Assembly (NCBI GenBank): GCA_046296435.1
Contig: JBKBLI010000012.1
Coordinates: 1 to 64,000 of the forward strand
DNA from: M3007 sp046296435
GTDB lineage: Bacteria; Bacteroidota; Bacteroidia; Chitinophagales; Saprospiraceae
Direction of reading: 5' to 3'
Length of the DNA stretch: 64,000 bases
The translations under genes and the position numbers were made by a program. Positions 51,390 to 62,127 of the stretch are shown piece after piece. The notes under the pieces are model-generated. The model worked only from the letters and a program-made list of their open reading frames with translations. It did not search any database and was not told the origin of the DNA. Positions within the stretch are counted from its first letter, which is position 1. Each line of letters starts with the position of its first letter.

Positions 51390-52538
51390 CTATTCTGCCA
51401 TATCGTTGTCGGCATGAAGCACCAAAACCGGCATGTTGGCGTCGCTGAGCACCTGACGGGTCACGCTGCGGTGCAGGAACGACTCCCAAAAACTGCGCTG
51501 ATGAGTCACCATCACGATCAGGTCTATCTTGTGCTGAAAGGCATAATCGTAGAGTTGCTCGGCTACGTCGTCGCCGATCATGCGATTGAAAATAAACGGC
51601 CACTCCGGACTGGCATAGTGGTAATTGATTTCGAACAATTTGCGTTCGATATCTAGACTGCTTTCGGCGGCCGGGCCGGCGTGCACAAAGTGCAATTGCG
51701 CCCTGAAACGCTGTGCAAACGATACCGCCTGTTTGATGCGCAGGGCCTCCAAAGAGTCAAAGTGACTGGCGTACAAGATGTTGCGATATCCGTGAAACAG
51801 GACCGAAGGCGGCACAAAAAGGGCCGGGCAGTGGGCATTTTTGGAGACCTCCACACTCACTGAGCCAAACAGTTTTTTGCCGAGACTGCCTCCGCCTGAG
51901 GATCCCATCACCATCAGATCAACATTTTTGGAGTGCTCGATCAGGGCGTTCTCCGCAGCGCCGTACAGCACTTTTATGGCCGTGCGGGTATTGGTTAGGA
52001 TATTTCCCGGCTCAAATTGGCCGTCGCCGGGCAGCAGTTCGTCCATGCCGCCCTTATCGAGCACTTTGTGCACAAAATGCGTCAATTCGTCCCGCATGGT
52101 CTTCTGGTAACTACTCAGAAAACCTGAGGATGATGGGCGTTCGCCTTCAAAGATGCTATCCATAGCATATACGACCTCCAACCGGGCGCCTGTGTGCCTG
52201 CTGATGTGGGCGGCGTAAAGCAGCGCGTTGGCCGAGGCGTCGCTCATATCCACCGGCGCGGCGACAGACCGCAGGCGATATATCTTACTCTTGTAGAGGT
52301 AGCGATTGCGCAAGTGGTTGTCGAGTTCTTGCACAGTGGGTACGGCGCCTTCGATCACCAATTCGCCGTCGAGCATCAAAGCGGGCAACTCGCGCACGCC
52401 GTGACGCGACACTTCGCCGGGTTCGTTGATTTCTTGTATGTCGCTATTGACTGCAAAGGTATTGAGCGAAATGGCCAGATTATCCTTGAGCAGTTTGGTG
52501 CGGGGGTCTTTCTCTCCGAAGATTTTGATGTGTAGCAT
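51390..52538 (-). CDS. Universal stress protein with thioredoxin-like N-terminus
   Basis: The 382 residues start with a thioredoxin-fold segment lacking redox cysteines (about 1-80, LHIKIFGEKDPRTKLLKDNL and RELPALMLDGELVIEG), followed by two UspA domains (about 95-240 and 245-382). In the first, VDLMVMGSSGGGSLGKKLFG keeps the ATP-binding loop; in the second, DLIVMVTHQRSFWESFLHRS is more altered. ATG 52538 is used; the preceding extension MSFFSSLNCGNA is unlikely. Confidence 0.82.
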   Translation of the reverse strand: MLHIKIFGEKDPRTKLLKDNLAISLNTFAVNSDIQEINEPGEVSRHGVRELPALMLDGELVIEGAVPTVQELDNHLRNRYLYKSKIYRLRSVAAPVDMSDASANALLYAAHISRHTGARLEVVYAMDSIFEGERPSSSGFLSSYQKTMRDELTHFVHKVLDKGGMDELLPGDGQFEPGNILTNTRTAIKVLYGAAENALIEHSKNVDLMVMGSSGGGSLGKKLFGSVSVEVSKNAHCPALFVPPSVLFHGYRNILYASHFDSLEALRIKQAVSFAQRFRAQLHFVHAGPAAESSLDIERKLFEINYHYASPEWPFIFNRMIGDDVAEQLYDYAFQHKIDLIVMVTHQRSFWESFLHRSVTRQVLSDANMPVLVLHADNDMAE

Positions 52539-52622
52539 AGCATTTCCGCAATTAAGAGATGAGAAAAAACTCACCGATGTAGCGACAAAACCTGCGCCTG
52601 CGACGTCTCAGCCCACTGCGCC

Positions 52623-53057
52623 CTATTCGTCGTAAGCGAGGTGCGCCTCGGCGGGTTTTTCGTCCAGGAGCGCGCGCATGATATCGTAAGGCGTCACGAT
52701 TCCAACCAATTCGCCATTTTCGACTACGGGCAGGGCGTGAAAGCGGTTGATCATGAACACCTCCAAAGCAACGTTGATACGGTCGCCAGGCTCAAGTTTG
52801 GCCATGCCAGAAGTCATGATATCCTTAGCCTGCGTGTACTGCAACTTTCGTTCCTCGCCGGCCAAATTGGCGCCATTGACATAAAAATCAACGTCGCTGC
52901 GACTGACAATACCCACTATTTCGCGATCGACCACCACCGGTATATGATGGAACTTGTGTTCGGCAAAAATATTGCGGATGTTCTCCAATGATTCTGAGGG
53001 GGACACCGTGATCAAATCGCGGGTCATGATGGTCGAAACTGGTCTGAATGCAAGCAT
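52623..53057 (-). CDS. CBS-domain pair protein
   Basis: The 144 residues are two CBS motifs: MTRDLITVSPSESLENIRNI with HKFHHIPVVVDREIVGIVSR, and MTSGMAKLEPGDRINVALEV with HALPVVENGELVGIVTPYDI. Such pairs bind adenosine nucleotides and regulate partner enzymes; no partner is visible. 330 bases of DNA without a gene separate it from the polyprenyl synthase gene. Confidence 0.9.
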   Translation of the reverse strand: MLAFRPVSTIMTRDLITVSPSESLENIRNIFAEHKFHHIPVVVDREIVGIVSRSDVDFYVNGANLAGEERKLQYTQAKDIMTSGMAKLEPGDRINVALEVFMINRFHALPVVENGELVGIVTPYDIMRALLDEKPAEAHLAYDE

Positions 53058-53384
53058 GATTAAGAGCGTTTTTGATAAAAAAATAGCGTTTATGATGACT
53101 TATCCGCCTGGTCCGGGTTTGCGCAACCCAAGCAGCCGCCGGATATGTTTCTACAAAGCGACACAAAGATGCCGGCATGGCGGACCGTCGGCCAATGACC
53201 CTGATTACGAGAACGTCTGATTGTGGTCACTGCGCAGATGAACGGGACTTGCCAATATCCCAAAGCGCGGTGCGCGCCCTGATCTTGAAGTTGCGACGCT
53301 GCGCGCGCGATCGTTTTTCCTCGTTTTGCTCAGGTATCCCGGCTTTGGCGCTTTTTGTGCAAAAAAGGGGCGCCCGGGGCAAGA
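53058..53384. other. Intergenic region without a recognisable gene
   Basis: Convergent or tandem minus-strand genes flank it. It holds a T5-GTGC-A6 palindrome near 53354-53368 followed by GGGGCGCCCGGGG, similar to the dispersed GC-rich repeats. No promoter or ORF with family support is seen. Confidence 0.4.
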
Positions 53385-54377
53385 TCAGCGCTTGCGCTCC
53401 GTCACAAAGATCAGCAAATCGCGCAGGGAGTCGCGGGCCGGGGAGTCAGGCGTACGGCTCAGAAGGTCGAAAGCCTCTTCCCGATAGCGATACATGGCCG
53501 CACGAGCGTAGTCGAGACCGCCGCTTTCGCGCACGAACCGAATGACTTCCGCTACCTTTTCGCGCTTGTGGCTTTCGTTGCGCACCGTATTGAGAATGCG
53601 CCTGCGCATGGATTTGTCCGCTTCGGATAGGGCGTAAATCAGGGGCAGGGTGATCTTCTTTTCTTTAATATCGATGCCCAGAGGCTTGCCCACGTCGTCG
53701 TCGCCGTAATCGAAGAGATCGTCGCGTATCTGAAAAGCCATGCCCGTCTTGGAGCCGAACTCCCACATCAGATCGATCTGAGCGGGGTCGGAGGCCGTAC
53801 CTGCGGCGCCTGCGGCGCAAGCGGCGGCAATGAGCGAAGCTGTTTTTTGGCGGATGATATCGAAATAAACGTCTTCCGCAATATCCAATCGGCGGGCCTT
53901 TTCCATTTGGAGCAGTTCGCCCTCGGCCATTTCTTTCACGGCCCTGCTGATCAGTTCGAGCATGCGGTACTGTTGGTTGCGCACGCTCAGCAGCAAACCC
54001 TGCGAGAGGAGGAAATCGCCGACCAATACGGCGATTTTATTTTTCCAAAGGGCGTTGATGGAGAAAAAGCCGCGTCGCTCTGCCGCGTCGTCCACCACGT
54101 CGTCGTGTACTAAGGTAGCGGTATGCAGCAACTCAACCATAGAGGCGGCTGTATAGGCTGCTTCGTTAACCGGACCAAAAAGACGGGCGCTCAGCAGGAC
54201 CAACATAGGGCGCACCTGCTTACCTTTGCGCTTGACGATGTACCACGTGATTTTGTCCAACAGGGGGACATGGCTGCGCAACGCCTCCCGAAAACGTGTT
54301 TCAAAGACGTTCAGCGACTCTGCCACCGGCTGTTTGATGGCGTCAAGCGTGAGTTGTGTGTCAACGACCTGAGTCAT
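53385..54377 (-). CDS. Polyprenyl (octaprenyl/isoprenyl) diphosphate synthase
   Basis: The 330 residues show the first Asp-rich motif as DDVVDD (near residue 90), the second as DDLFDYGDDD, and KQVRPMLVLLS. It chains isopentenyl units for quinone or undecaprenyl carriers; chain length cannot be given from the motifs. ATG 54377 (MTQVV) is used; an ATG four codons upstream is possible. Confidence 0.92.
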   Translation of the reverse strand: MTQVVDTQLTLDAIKQPVAESLNVFETRFREALRSHVPLLDKITWYIVKRKGKQVRPMLVLLSARLFGPVNEAAYTAASMVELLHTATLVHDDVVDDAAERRGFFSINALWKNKIAVLVGDFLLSQGLLLSVRNQQYRMLELISRAVKEMAEGELLQMEKARRLDIAEDVYFDIIRQKTASLIAAACAAGAAGTASDPAQIDLMWEFGSKTGMAFQIRDDLFDYGDDDVGKPLGIDIKEKKITLPLIYALSEADKSMRRRILNTVRNESHKREKVAEVIRFVRESGGLDYARAAMYRYREEAFDLLSRTPDSPARDSLRDLLIFVTERKR

Positions 54378-54411
54378 ATTTATTCGCAAAACAGGGGTGA
54401 AGGTACTAAGG

Positions 54412-54443
54412 TTGCGCCAACTGTGTGAGAAGCGTTAATTTTG
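54412..54443 (+). promoter_or_regulatory. Promoter of panC
   Basis: TTG (54412-54414), a 21-base spacer and TAATTTTG (54436-54443) match the consensus. The panC ATG follows about 65 bases later. Confidence 0.7.
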
Positions 54444-54508
54444 TCCCAAAAAAAAAGCGCGAACTTGTTTTTTTTCCAAAAAGACATGCGGCGTGCGCAG
54501 GTTTGTCT

Positions 54509-55372
54509 ATGCTGATCTTCAAAACTGTCGATTCTGTTCGCCGTTGGCTCGACATCCAACGCGCTCAAGGCCGTCGCATTGGCTTTGCCCCCACTATGGG
54601 CGCTTTGCATGCAGGGCATTTGTCGCTACTACAGGCTGCGCGCAACGACAACGCCTGCTCTGTCGCGAGTATTTTTGTCAATCCCACTCAGTTTAACGAT
54701 CCTGAAGACTTGCGCAAATATCCCCGCACGCCGGAGCGGGATATCCAAATGCTGATCGGCGGCGGCTGCGAAGCCCTGTTCATGCCCGAAGTAGATACGG
54801 TCTATCCGCCCGATTTCGACCCCGGCCCGCCGCTCGACTTTGGACCGCTGGCGAGCGCCCTTGAGGGCCGTTTTCGGCCGGGTCATTTTGACGGCATGGC
54901 CACTGTAGTACGGCGTTTGCTCGATATTGTGCGGCCCGATCTCCTGTACATGGGACTCAAAGATTTCCAACAACAAGCCATCGTGGCCGAAATGATACGC
55001 CGGCTCAACCTGCCCACTGTCTTGCGCCCCTGCCCTACCCTGCGCGAACCTGACGGACTGGCCATGTCCAGCCGCAACGCGCGCCTGTCACCCGAGATGC
55101 GCGCCGCCGCGCCGGCCATATTTGCAGCGCTGAAACACATCTGCGGCAGTCTGGGAGCACGGCGGGCATCCGAACTTCGCGCCGAGGCGACAAACATGAT
55201 CGCCAGAGCGGGACTGCGTCCAGAATATGTCGAGATATGCGACGGACATACCCTGCAACCCGTCGAAACGGACGCTTATCCGGATTATGCCGTAGCTTTG
55301 TGCGCTGTCTGGGCTGGCGATGTGCGCCTGATCGACAACCTCATCTGCTCGCGCGCAAAGTCGGATTTGTGA
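54509..55372 (+). CDS. panC: Pantothenate synthetase
   Basis: The 287 residues have the HxGH-type motif in PTMGALHAGHLSLLQAA, VNPTQFNDPEDLRKYP, and the second signature (MGLKDFQQQAIVAEMIRRLN). Pantoate and beta-alanine are joined by ATP to pantothenate. The ATG at 54509 (MLIFKTVDSVRRW) agrees with family N-termini; upstream in-frame sequence is rejected. Confidence 0.95.
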   Translation: MLIFKTVDSVRRWLDIQRAQGRRIGFAPTMGALHAGHLSLLQAARNDNACSVASIFVNPTQFNDPEDLRKYPRTPERDIQMLIGGGCEALFMPEVDTVYPPDFDPGPPLDFGPLASALEGRFRPGHFDGMATVVRRLLDIVRPDLLYMGLKDFQQQAIVAEMIRRLNLPTVLRPCPTLREPDGLAMSSRNARLSPEMRAAAPAIFAALKHICGSLGARRASELRAEATNMIARAGLRPEYVEICDGHTLQPVETDAYPDYAVALCAVWAGDVRLIDNLICSRAKSDL

Positions 55373-55596
55373 TCCAGGGATTAGGGAGCCCAAAATACGG
55401 TAGCGTCGTGATGGTAAGGAAGCGTATTTAGCGCCTTACTTTTTCGCAAAAAGTGCGAAAGGAGGGCAAGGGCGCCCAAAATCGAACCCTGCGTTTTTCG
55501 CTTTTTTTTAAAAAAAGAAGGGCATGAATTGCGGGCGAGCGCAGCGTGTGCGCGACCGATCAAAAAACCATCAGCGCCAAATAAGAAAATACGCAA

Positions 55597-58392
55597 ATGG
55601 ATAAAAAACTCTTTCTTTTGGACGGACATGCTTTGATCTATCGGGCGCATTTTGCGTTTATTGCCCGTCCTCTGTTCAATTCGAAGGGCTGGAACGTATC
55701 GGCCGTACAGGGCTTTGTTCGCACCTTATGGGATCTGATTCAAAACCAAAAACCGACCCATATTGCCGTAGTTTTCGACCCGCATGGCCCTACGTTTCGA
55801 CACGAAAAATTTGAGTACTACAAAGCAAATCGCGACGCTCAGCCCGAAGATATCACCTTTGCCATCCCTTGGGTAGAACGCATCGTCAAGGCGATGAACC
55901 TGCCTGTACTCTGCATTCCGGGCTACGAGGCAGACGACGTGATCGGCGCCATCGCCAAACAAGCGGCCCAAAAAGGCTACGACGTATATATGGTCACGCC
56001 CGATAAAGACTACGCCCAATTGGTGGACGAACGTATATTCCTCTACAAGCCGAGCCGCCAAGGCAACGAAGTGGAAATATGGGACGCTAACAAAGTCTGC
56101 GAATACTGGGGTATCCGGCGCGTTGATCAGGTGGTGGATATGCTGGCCCTCATGGGCGACTCGGTGGATAACATCCCCGGATTGCCGGGAATCGGCGAAA
56201 AAACCGCCGCCAAATTGCTCCAGGAATTCGATACCGTCGAAAATCTGATTGCCAACGCCGACCAGCTCAAGGGCAAACAGCAACAGATCGTCCGGGAGCA
56301 TGCCCAGAAGGCCATCGACTCCAAGTGGCTGGCGACCATCGAAACGCAGGTTCCCGTCGTCTTTGACGACAAGGACTTTGAATTAGAACCGTTTGACAGG
56401 GAGGAATTGTCCAGGTTGTTTCGCGAGCTTGAGTTCAAAAGTTTGGCGGAAGCCATACTCGGCGGCAAAACGCAAGACGCGGCGCCCAAACCGGCGCCGC
56501 AGCCTACCCTCTTCGACGAGCAGCCAGGAGCGGCGCCGGCAGCCTCGCCGGCCTTCGCCCGCGCGTCGCACAACATCGGAAATACGCCGCACGACTACCG
56601 CCTCGCGCAAACCGATAAGGACCTCGACGCCTTGCTGGCCCTTCTCCTCGATTCGCCGGCAGTATGCTACGATTCAGAGACCACAGCCCTTTCTGCGGCT
56701 GAGGCCGATCTCGTAGGATTCTCCTTTGCCGTCAAACCCGGAGAAGCCTGGTATGTACCCATCCCCGCCGAGCGCAAAGCCGCCCAGGCCCTTGTAGATC
56801 GCTTCAGGCCGTTTTTCGAAAGCGAAAAGATCGAAAAGATCGGCCAAAACCTCAAATACGACGCCATTGTACTGAAAAACTACGGCGTCGAACTGCGCGG
56901 CCCCTATTGGGATACCATGTTGGCCCACTACCTGATCGAGCCAGAACTCCGGCACAACATGAACTATATGGCCGAAACCTACCTCGATTACGCGCCCGTC
57001 AAAATAGAAGAGTTAATCGGCAAAAAAGGAAGCGCGCAAGGGTCGATGCGCGACGTACCCCTCGACCAAATCAAAGAATACGCCTGTGAAGACGCCGATA
57101 TCACCCTCCGACTCAAAGAGGTTTTGGCGCCCAAACTCGAAGCTGGCGGATCGGGACTTGTGCGCCTTTTCCGTGAGGTAGAAACCCCCTTGGTCAAGGT
57201 GCTGGCCGATATAGAGCATGCGGGCGTGCGCATCGACGCCGATTTTTTGAGCGGGTACTCCGCCGAGCTAAGCGCTCAAATTACCGCTTTGGATCAAAAA
57301 ATTCGCCAACAAGCCGGGTTCGACTTCAACGTGGCCAGCCCTAAACAGGTCGGAGAAGCGCTTTTTGAAAAATTGAAACTACCCTATCCGGGCAAGAAGA
57401 TGAAAAGCGGACAATACAGCACGGATGAGGATACGCTGAGCCTACTCGCCGCCGAGCACCCGATCTGCGCCGATATTCTGAACCACCGCGGCTTGTCCAA
57501 GCTGAAAAGCACATACGTGGACGCCCTACCCGCCCTCATCAATCCGCGCACAGGCCGCGTCCACTCCTCTTTCAATCAAGCCCTCACAGCCACCGGACGC
57601 CTGAGCAGCCAAAATCCCAACCTTCAGAATATCCCCATACGCACCCCCGAAGGTCGCCGCGTGCGCGAGGCCTTCATACCCCGCGACGAGCAACACGCTA
57701 TACTCTCTGCCGACTATTCTCAGATCGAACTACGCCTGATCGCCGAGATCAGCCGTGAAGAGGCCATGCTCGACGCCTTCCGCCGCGGTCTCGATATCCA
57801 CCAAAGCACCGCATCCAAGGTGTTTGGCGTGCCGCTCGAAGCCGTCACGCCCGAACAGCGAAGGGCCGCCAAAACAGTCAACTTTAGCATCATTTACGGC
57901 GCGGGCGCCGTCAACCTGTCCAACCAGCTCGGCCTGAGCCGCTCTGAGGCCAAAACGCTGATCGACAATTACTTCCGCGAATACGCCGGGCTGAAACAAT
58001 ACATGGAGGACATCGTCAAATTCGCCCGCGAAAATGGCTACGTCGAAACCCTGCTCGGCCGCCGCCGATATCTGCGCGACATAGATAGCCGCAACGGCAT
58101 GCAGCGAAGCATGGCCGAACGCATGGCCGTCAATACGCCCATACAAGGCACGGCTGCCGATCTGATCAAAGTGGCGATGATCCAAATATGGAACGCCATG
58201 CAAATCCATGGACTGCGCAGCAAAATGATTCTCCAAGTGCATGACGAGTTGGTATTCGACGCTCGAAAAAACGAACTGGACGCCCTCAAAACCCTCGTCC
58301 GGGAAAAAATGACCACCGCCCTACCCCAGCTTAAGGTCCCCATTATCGTCGAAATGGGCGTAGGCGACAATTGGCTGCAAGCGCACGAATAG
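55597..58392 (+). CDS. polA: DNA polymerase I
   Basis: The 931 residues (E. coli 928) hold all three domains: the 5'-3' exonuclease (1-290, DGHALIYRAHFA and DVIGAIAKQAA), the 3'-5' exonuclease (about 340-530, with the DxE site as YDSETTALS) and the polymerase (about 560-931). Motif A is SADYSQIELRLIAE, motif B KTVNFSIIYGAG and motif C LQVHDELVF. Proofreading residues appear intact. The ATG is preceded by a T8/A7 palindrome region. Confidence 0.97.
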   Translation: MDKKLFLLDGHALIYRAHFAFIARPLFNSKGWNVSAVQGFVRTLWDLIQNQKPTHIAVVFDPHGPTFRHEKFEYYKANRDAQPEDITFAIPWVERIVKAMNLPVLCIPGYEADDVIGAIAKQAAQKGYDVYMVTPDKDYAQLVDERIFLYKPSRQGNEVEIWDANKVCEYWGIRRVDQVVDMLALMGDSVDNIPGLPGIGEKTAAKLLQEFDTVENLIANADQLKGKQQQIVREHAQKAIDSKWLATIETQVPVVFDDKDFELEPFDREELSRLFRELEFKSLAEAILGGKTQDAAPKPAPQPTLFDEQPGAAPAASPAFARASHNIGNTPHDYRLAQTDKDLDALLALLLDSPAVCYDSETTALSAAEADLVGFSFAVKPGEAWYVPIPAERKAAQALVDRFRPFFESEKIEKIGQNLKYDAIVLKNYGVELRGPYWDTMLAHYLIEPELRHNMNYMAETYLDYAPVKIEELIGKKGSAQGSMRDVPLDQIKEYACEDADITLRLKEVLAPKLEAGGSGLVRLFREVETPLVKVLADIEHAGVRIDADFLSGYSAELSAQITALDQKIRQQAGFDFNVASPKQVGEALFEKLKLPYPGKKMKSGQYSTDEDTLSLLAAEHPICADILNHRGLSKLKSTYVDALPALINPRTGRVHSSFNQALTATGRLSSQNPNLQNIPIRTPEGRRVREAFIPRDEQHAILSADYSQIELRLIAEISREEAMLDAFRRGLDIHQSTASKVFGVPLEAVTPEQRRAAKTVNFSIIYGAGAVNLSNQLGLSRSEAKTLIDNYFREYAGLKQYMEDIVKFARENGYVETLLGRRRYLRDIDSRNGMQRSMAERMAVNTPIQGTAADLIKVAMIQIWNAMQIHGLRSKMILQVHDELVFDARKNELDALKTLVREKMTTALPQLKVPIIVEMGVGDNWLQAHE

Positions 58393-58774
58393 AAAAAAGA
58401 TTGGCAATATTTACAAAACATGCCGATCTTGCTCAAAAGACGGCCGGCTTGGAAACAGCGGCTAGCCCAGACCGGCAAGTGGAGGAACCACAGATATCGG
58501 GAAAATAGCTCCGGCTTCAAATATGTCGAACAGCACTACGCGTAGTGAACGCATTTGCTTCATTCACGGCTTTTGATGAGCGAGGGAATAATTTCCCTGC
58601 AATTGTGCGCCTGAAATTTCCGCGAGATTTAGCGCTGTGTAAAGGCAGATTTTGATTTCAGCGCGAGGCATGCGTTTTTGCAATGTGCGGCGGCGATTCC
58701 TCGCTGAAAATTTGTATGCAAATTCTACGTATCGTTGCGCAACTCACCGCGCTTTTGGCGCGTTTATTACAATC
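58393..58774. other. Region between polA and the T9SS gene
   Basis: This 382-base stretch carries a GCCGG/CCGGC pairing near 58443-58475 and AGGGAA/TTCCCT near 58583-58597. No gene or known RNA element is recognised. Upstream in-frame codons of the next gene (from 58652) have no homology and are not counted. Confidence 0.4.
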
Positions 58775-60949
58775 ATGAGCGGTGAGAAAATAAATAAGCC
58801 CTGTTTGAGATTGCGGCGATACGTATCCGTGTCGTTTGGCGAATGGCGTTCCTCCGCTTGTTGCCAGTTCTCTCACGCGCAAGCAGCCTTCATCTTGCTC
58901 TTTTTTTCCCTCAGCATGTACGCCCAACTGCCGATAGACTGGGACCGTACCATTGGCGGCGTATCGTGGGAAGAGCTCAACGGGCTGGCGCAGTCGCCCG
59001 ATGGCATCTTGTTGGGCGGCGCCTCGCGGTCGGGCGATCAATTCGGGAGGCCGGGCGACCAATCCTGGAATTTGCTTTTTGTCAAGATCAACTTGCAGGG
59101 ACAAACGCTTTGGAGCCGCATGTACGGCGGCGCACAGGATGAGCGCCTGTGGGCGCTCATTGCCACCTCAGATGGCGGCTACATCGCCGGGGGATACTCC
59201 TACTCGGGAGCAAGCGGCGACAAAACGCAGGCAAACAGGGGCGATATGGATATTTGGATCGTCAAACTCAATGCCGCAGGTCAGTTGATGTGGGAGCGCG
59301 CCTACGGAGGCGCGGGGCGCGACGAACTGTTTGCCATACAGGAAATGCCCGACGGATCCGGGTATTTGCTGGGGGGCCATTCTACATCCGACGCCGGCGG
59401 CGAAAAAAGCGAAAATAGCCGCGGCGGCCAGGACTTCTGGATCCTGCGCATCGCGCCCAACGGCGACCTGCTCTGGGACGCCACCATAGGCGGCGACAGT
59501 TACGACCAAATCTATGATCTCAAATGGACGCCCGACGGCATGATCCTCCTCTCCGGCGGGACGCTCTCCACGCCCGGAACAGGCGAGGTCGGCCCTGCCG
59601 AAGCGCAAGGAAGCATTGACTTTTGGATCCTCAAATACGATCCCTACGCACGGCAAATCCTTTGGGACAAACGATACGGCAGCGACGGCGTTGACTTCGC
59701 CTATGCGCTCTGGCCCTGCTCCGACGGCCGTATCTTGTTGGGCGGCACATCCGGCAGCGCCACTTCGACGCCCACGCCATACGACAACGGGAAAAACACG
59801 CCCTTCTATGGCGGTATGAGCGATTACTGGCTGCTCGAACTCAACGCCGAAGGCGACAAAATCCGAGAGTGGAGCTTCGGCGGCTCCGAGCAGGATGACC
59901 TTTACTACATCCACGAAAACGAACTGGGTCAAATCACCCTCTGCGGACTGAGTAATTCGCCTCCCAACGGCGCCAAAACTTCGCCCCTGCGCGGCGGCTA
60001 CGACTTCTGGATTGTCCAACTTGGACCCGACGGCATCCCACGCTGGCAGATGACACTCGGAAGCGCCGGCAACGATGCCTTGACCAGAATGAACCAACTG
60101 ACCGACGGCTCCTACTTGTTCATCGGCAACTCCGACAGCCCGGCGGGCGGCGAAAAATCGCAAGCCTCTTTTGGCGTCAATGACTTCTGGGTAATCAAGA
60201 CGCGCTGCGATGCAAAAGTCCGGATAACGCCGCTACCCTACCCTTCGCGCTGCTCGCCCCACCCCGGCGCCGAAGCCATACCCCTCGATGCGCTCAAGCC
60301 TGTCCGCTACCGCTGGCAGAATGGCCACGAAGGGCCGATCCTTCAGCCCATACCCGCTATTGGAATGCTTTTAGCGGTGCGTATCTTGGACGACAATAGC
60401 TGCATTGCCCGGGATACGTCGCCCGCCTGGGAACCGCCGCCGCCGCCCGGCATTCTCGACGCCGGGGCGCGCATTATGCAGCAAGACAACAGGCTTAGCC
60501 TATTCCCGCCGCGCCCCGACTTAGACTATCTGTGGAGTACCGGCGAGACCGCTCCCGAGATCGTCGCGACGCTCCCCGGTCTTTATTCCCTCACCTTGAG
60601 CGACGCCGACGGGTGCAGCGCCACGCTCAGCGCACAAATTTTTTTTGAAAAAAAATACAAAATCTGGGCTCCTAACGTTTTTAAGCCCGATCGAAGCGGG
60701 TTAAACGACCACTTTTCACTTTTTTCCAACGATTCGGGCACGCTTATTCGCTCGCTGAGGATTTATGACCGTTGGGGTAGTATTGTTTTTGAAAAAAACA
60801 ATTTTGCCGTCAATAACGAATGGGAAGGCTGGGATGGGCGCATCCGAAACAAAGACGCCAATCCTGACGTTTATGTCTGGCTTGCGCAAATTCAGTATCC
60901 CGACGGCGAAACGGTTTATTTTTCCGGAAACGTCACCTTGGTGCGCTGA
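58775..60949 (+). CDS. Secreted protein with T9SS type B (CHU_C) sorting domain
   Basis: The 724 residues have an N-terminal hydrophobic segment (FILLFFSLSMYAQ), a repetitive beta-propeller-like body with GGYIAGGYS- and DFWIVKL-type units (about 60-480), and the CHU_C gliding-motility sorting domain at the end (APNVFKPDRSGLNDHFSLFS, RIYDRWGSIVFE, WEGWDG). It is exported by T9SS and probably attached to the surface. ATG 58775 gives a long basic N-region; the true start could be later. Two T-run/A-run palindromes lie inside it. Confidence 0.88.
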   Translation: MSGEKINKPCLRLRRYVSVSFGEWRSSACCQFSHAQAAFILLFFSLSMYAQLPIDWDRTIGGVSWEELNGLAQSPDGILLGGASRSGDQFGRPGDQSWNLLFVKINLQGQTLWSRMYGGAQDERLWALIATSDGGYIAGGYSYSGASGDKTQANRGDMDIWIVKLNAAGQLMWERAYGGAGRDELFAIQEMPDGSGYLLGGHSTSDAGGEKSENSRGGQDFWILRIAPNGDLLWDATIGGDSYDQIYDLKWTPDGMILLSGGTLSTPGTGEVGPAEAQGSIDFWILKYDPYARQILWDKRYGSDGVDFAYALWPCSDGRILLGGTSGSATSTPTPYDNGKNTPFYGGMSDYWLLELNAEGDKIREWSFGGSEQDDLYYIHENELGQITLCGLSNSPPNGAKTSPLRGGYDFWIVQLGPDGIPRWQMTLGSAGNDALTRMNQLTDGSYLFIGNSDSPAGGEKSQASFGVNDFWVIKTRCDAKVRITPLPYPSRCSPHPGAEAIPLDALKPVRYRWQNGHEGPILQPIPAIGMLLAVRILDDNSCIARDTSPAWEPPPPPGILDAGARIMQQDNRLSLFPPRPDLDYLWSTGETAPEIVATLPGLYSLTLSDADGCSATLSAQIFFEKKYKIWAPNVFKPDRSGLNDHFSLFSNDSGTLIRSLRIYDRWGSIVFEKNNFAVNNEWEGWDGRIRNKDANPDVYVWLAQIQYPDGETVYFSGNVTLVR

Positions 60950-61092
60950 TATGTCGAAAAAGCGCTAATTTTGCGGCCGCTTTTGCCTTTTGCTCCCCTG
61001 TCCGGAAAAAAATGCGGGCTTCGGGCAACGGCGCGACGTATTGTGCGAAGATCGGCAAGAGAGATTCATTTTATTGACACACAAAATAAGAC

Positions 61093-62052
<960 letters not shown>

Positions 62053-62127
62053 TTCACACATCCCAAAATAGGTTTGCGCTTCTTTTTTCGAAACCCCTTC
62101 TGAGTTCGCAACCGCCCAACCACATCC

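Noticed and set aside
58440..58500. Possible riboswitch between polA and the T9SS gene
   Set aside because: A GCCGG/CCGGC pairing exists but no known riboswitch signature, and the downstream gene gives no metabolic clue.
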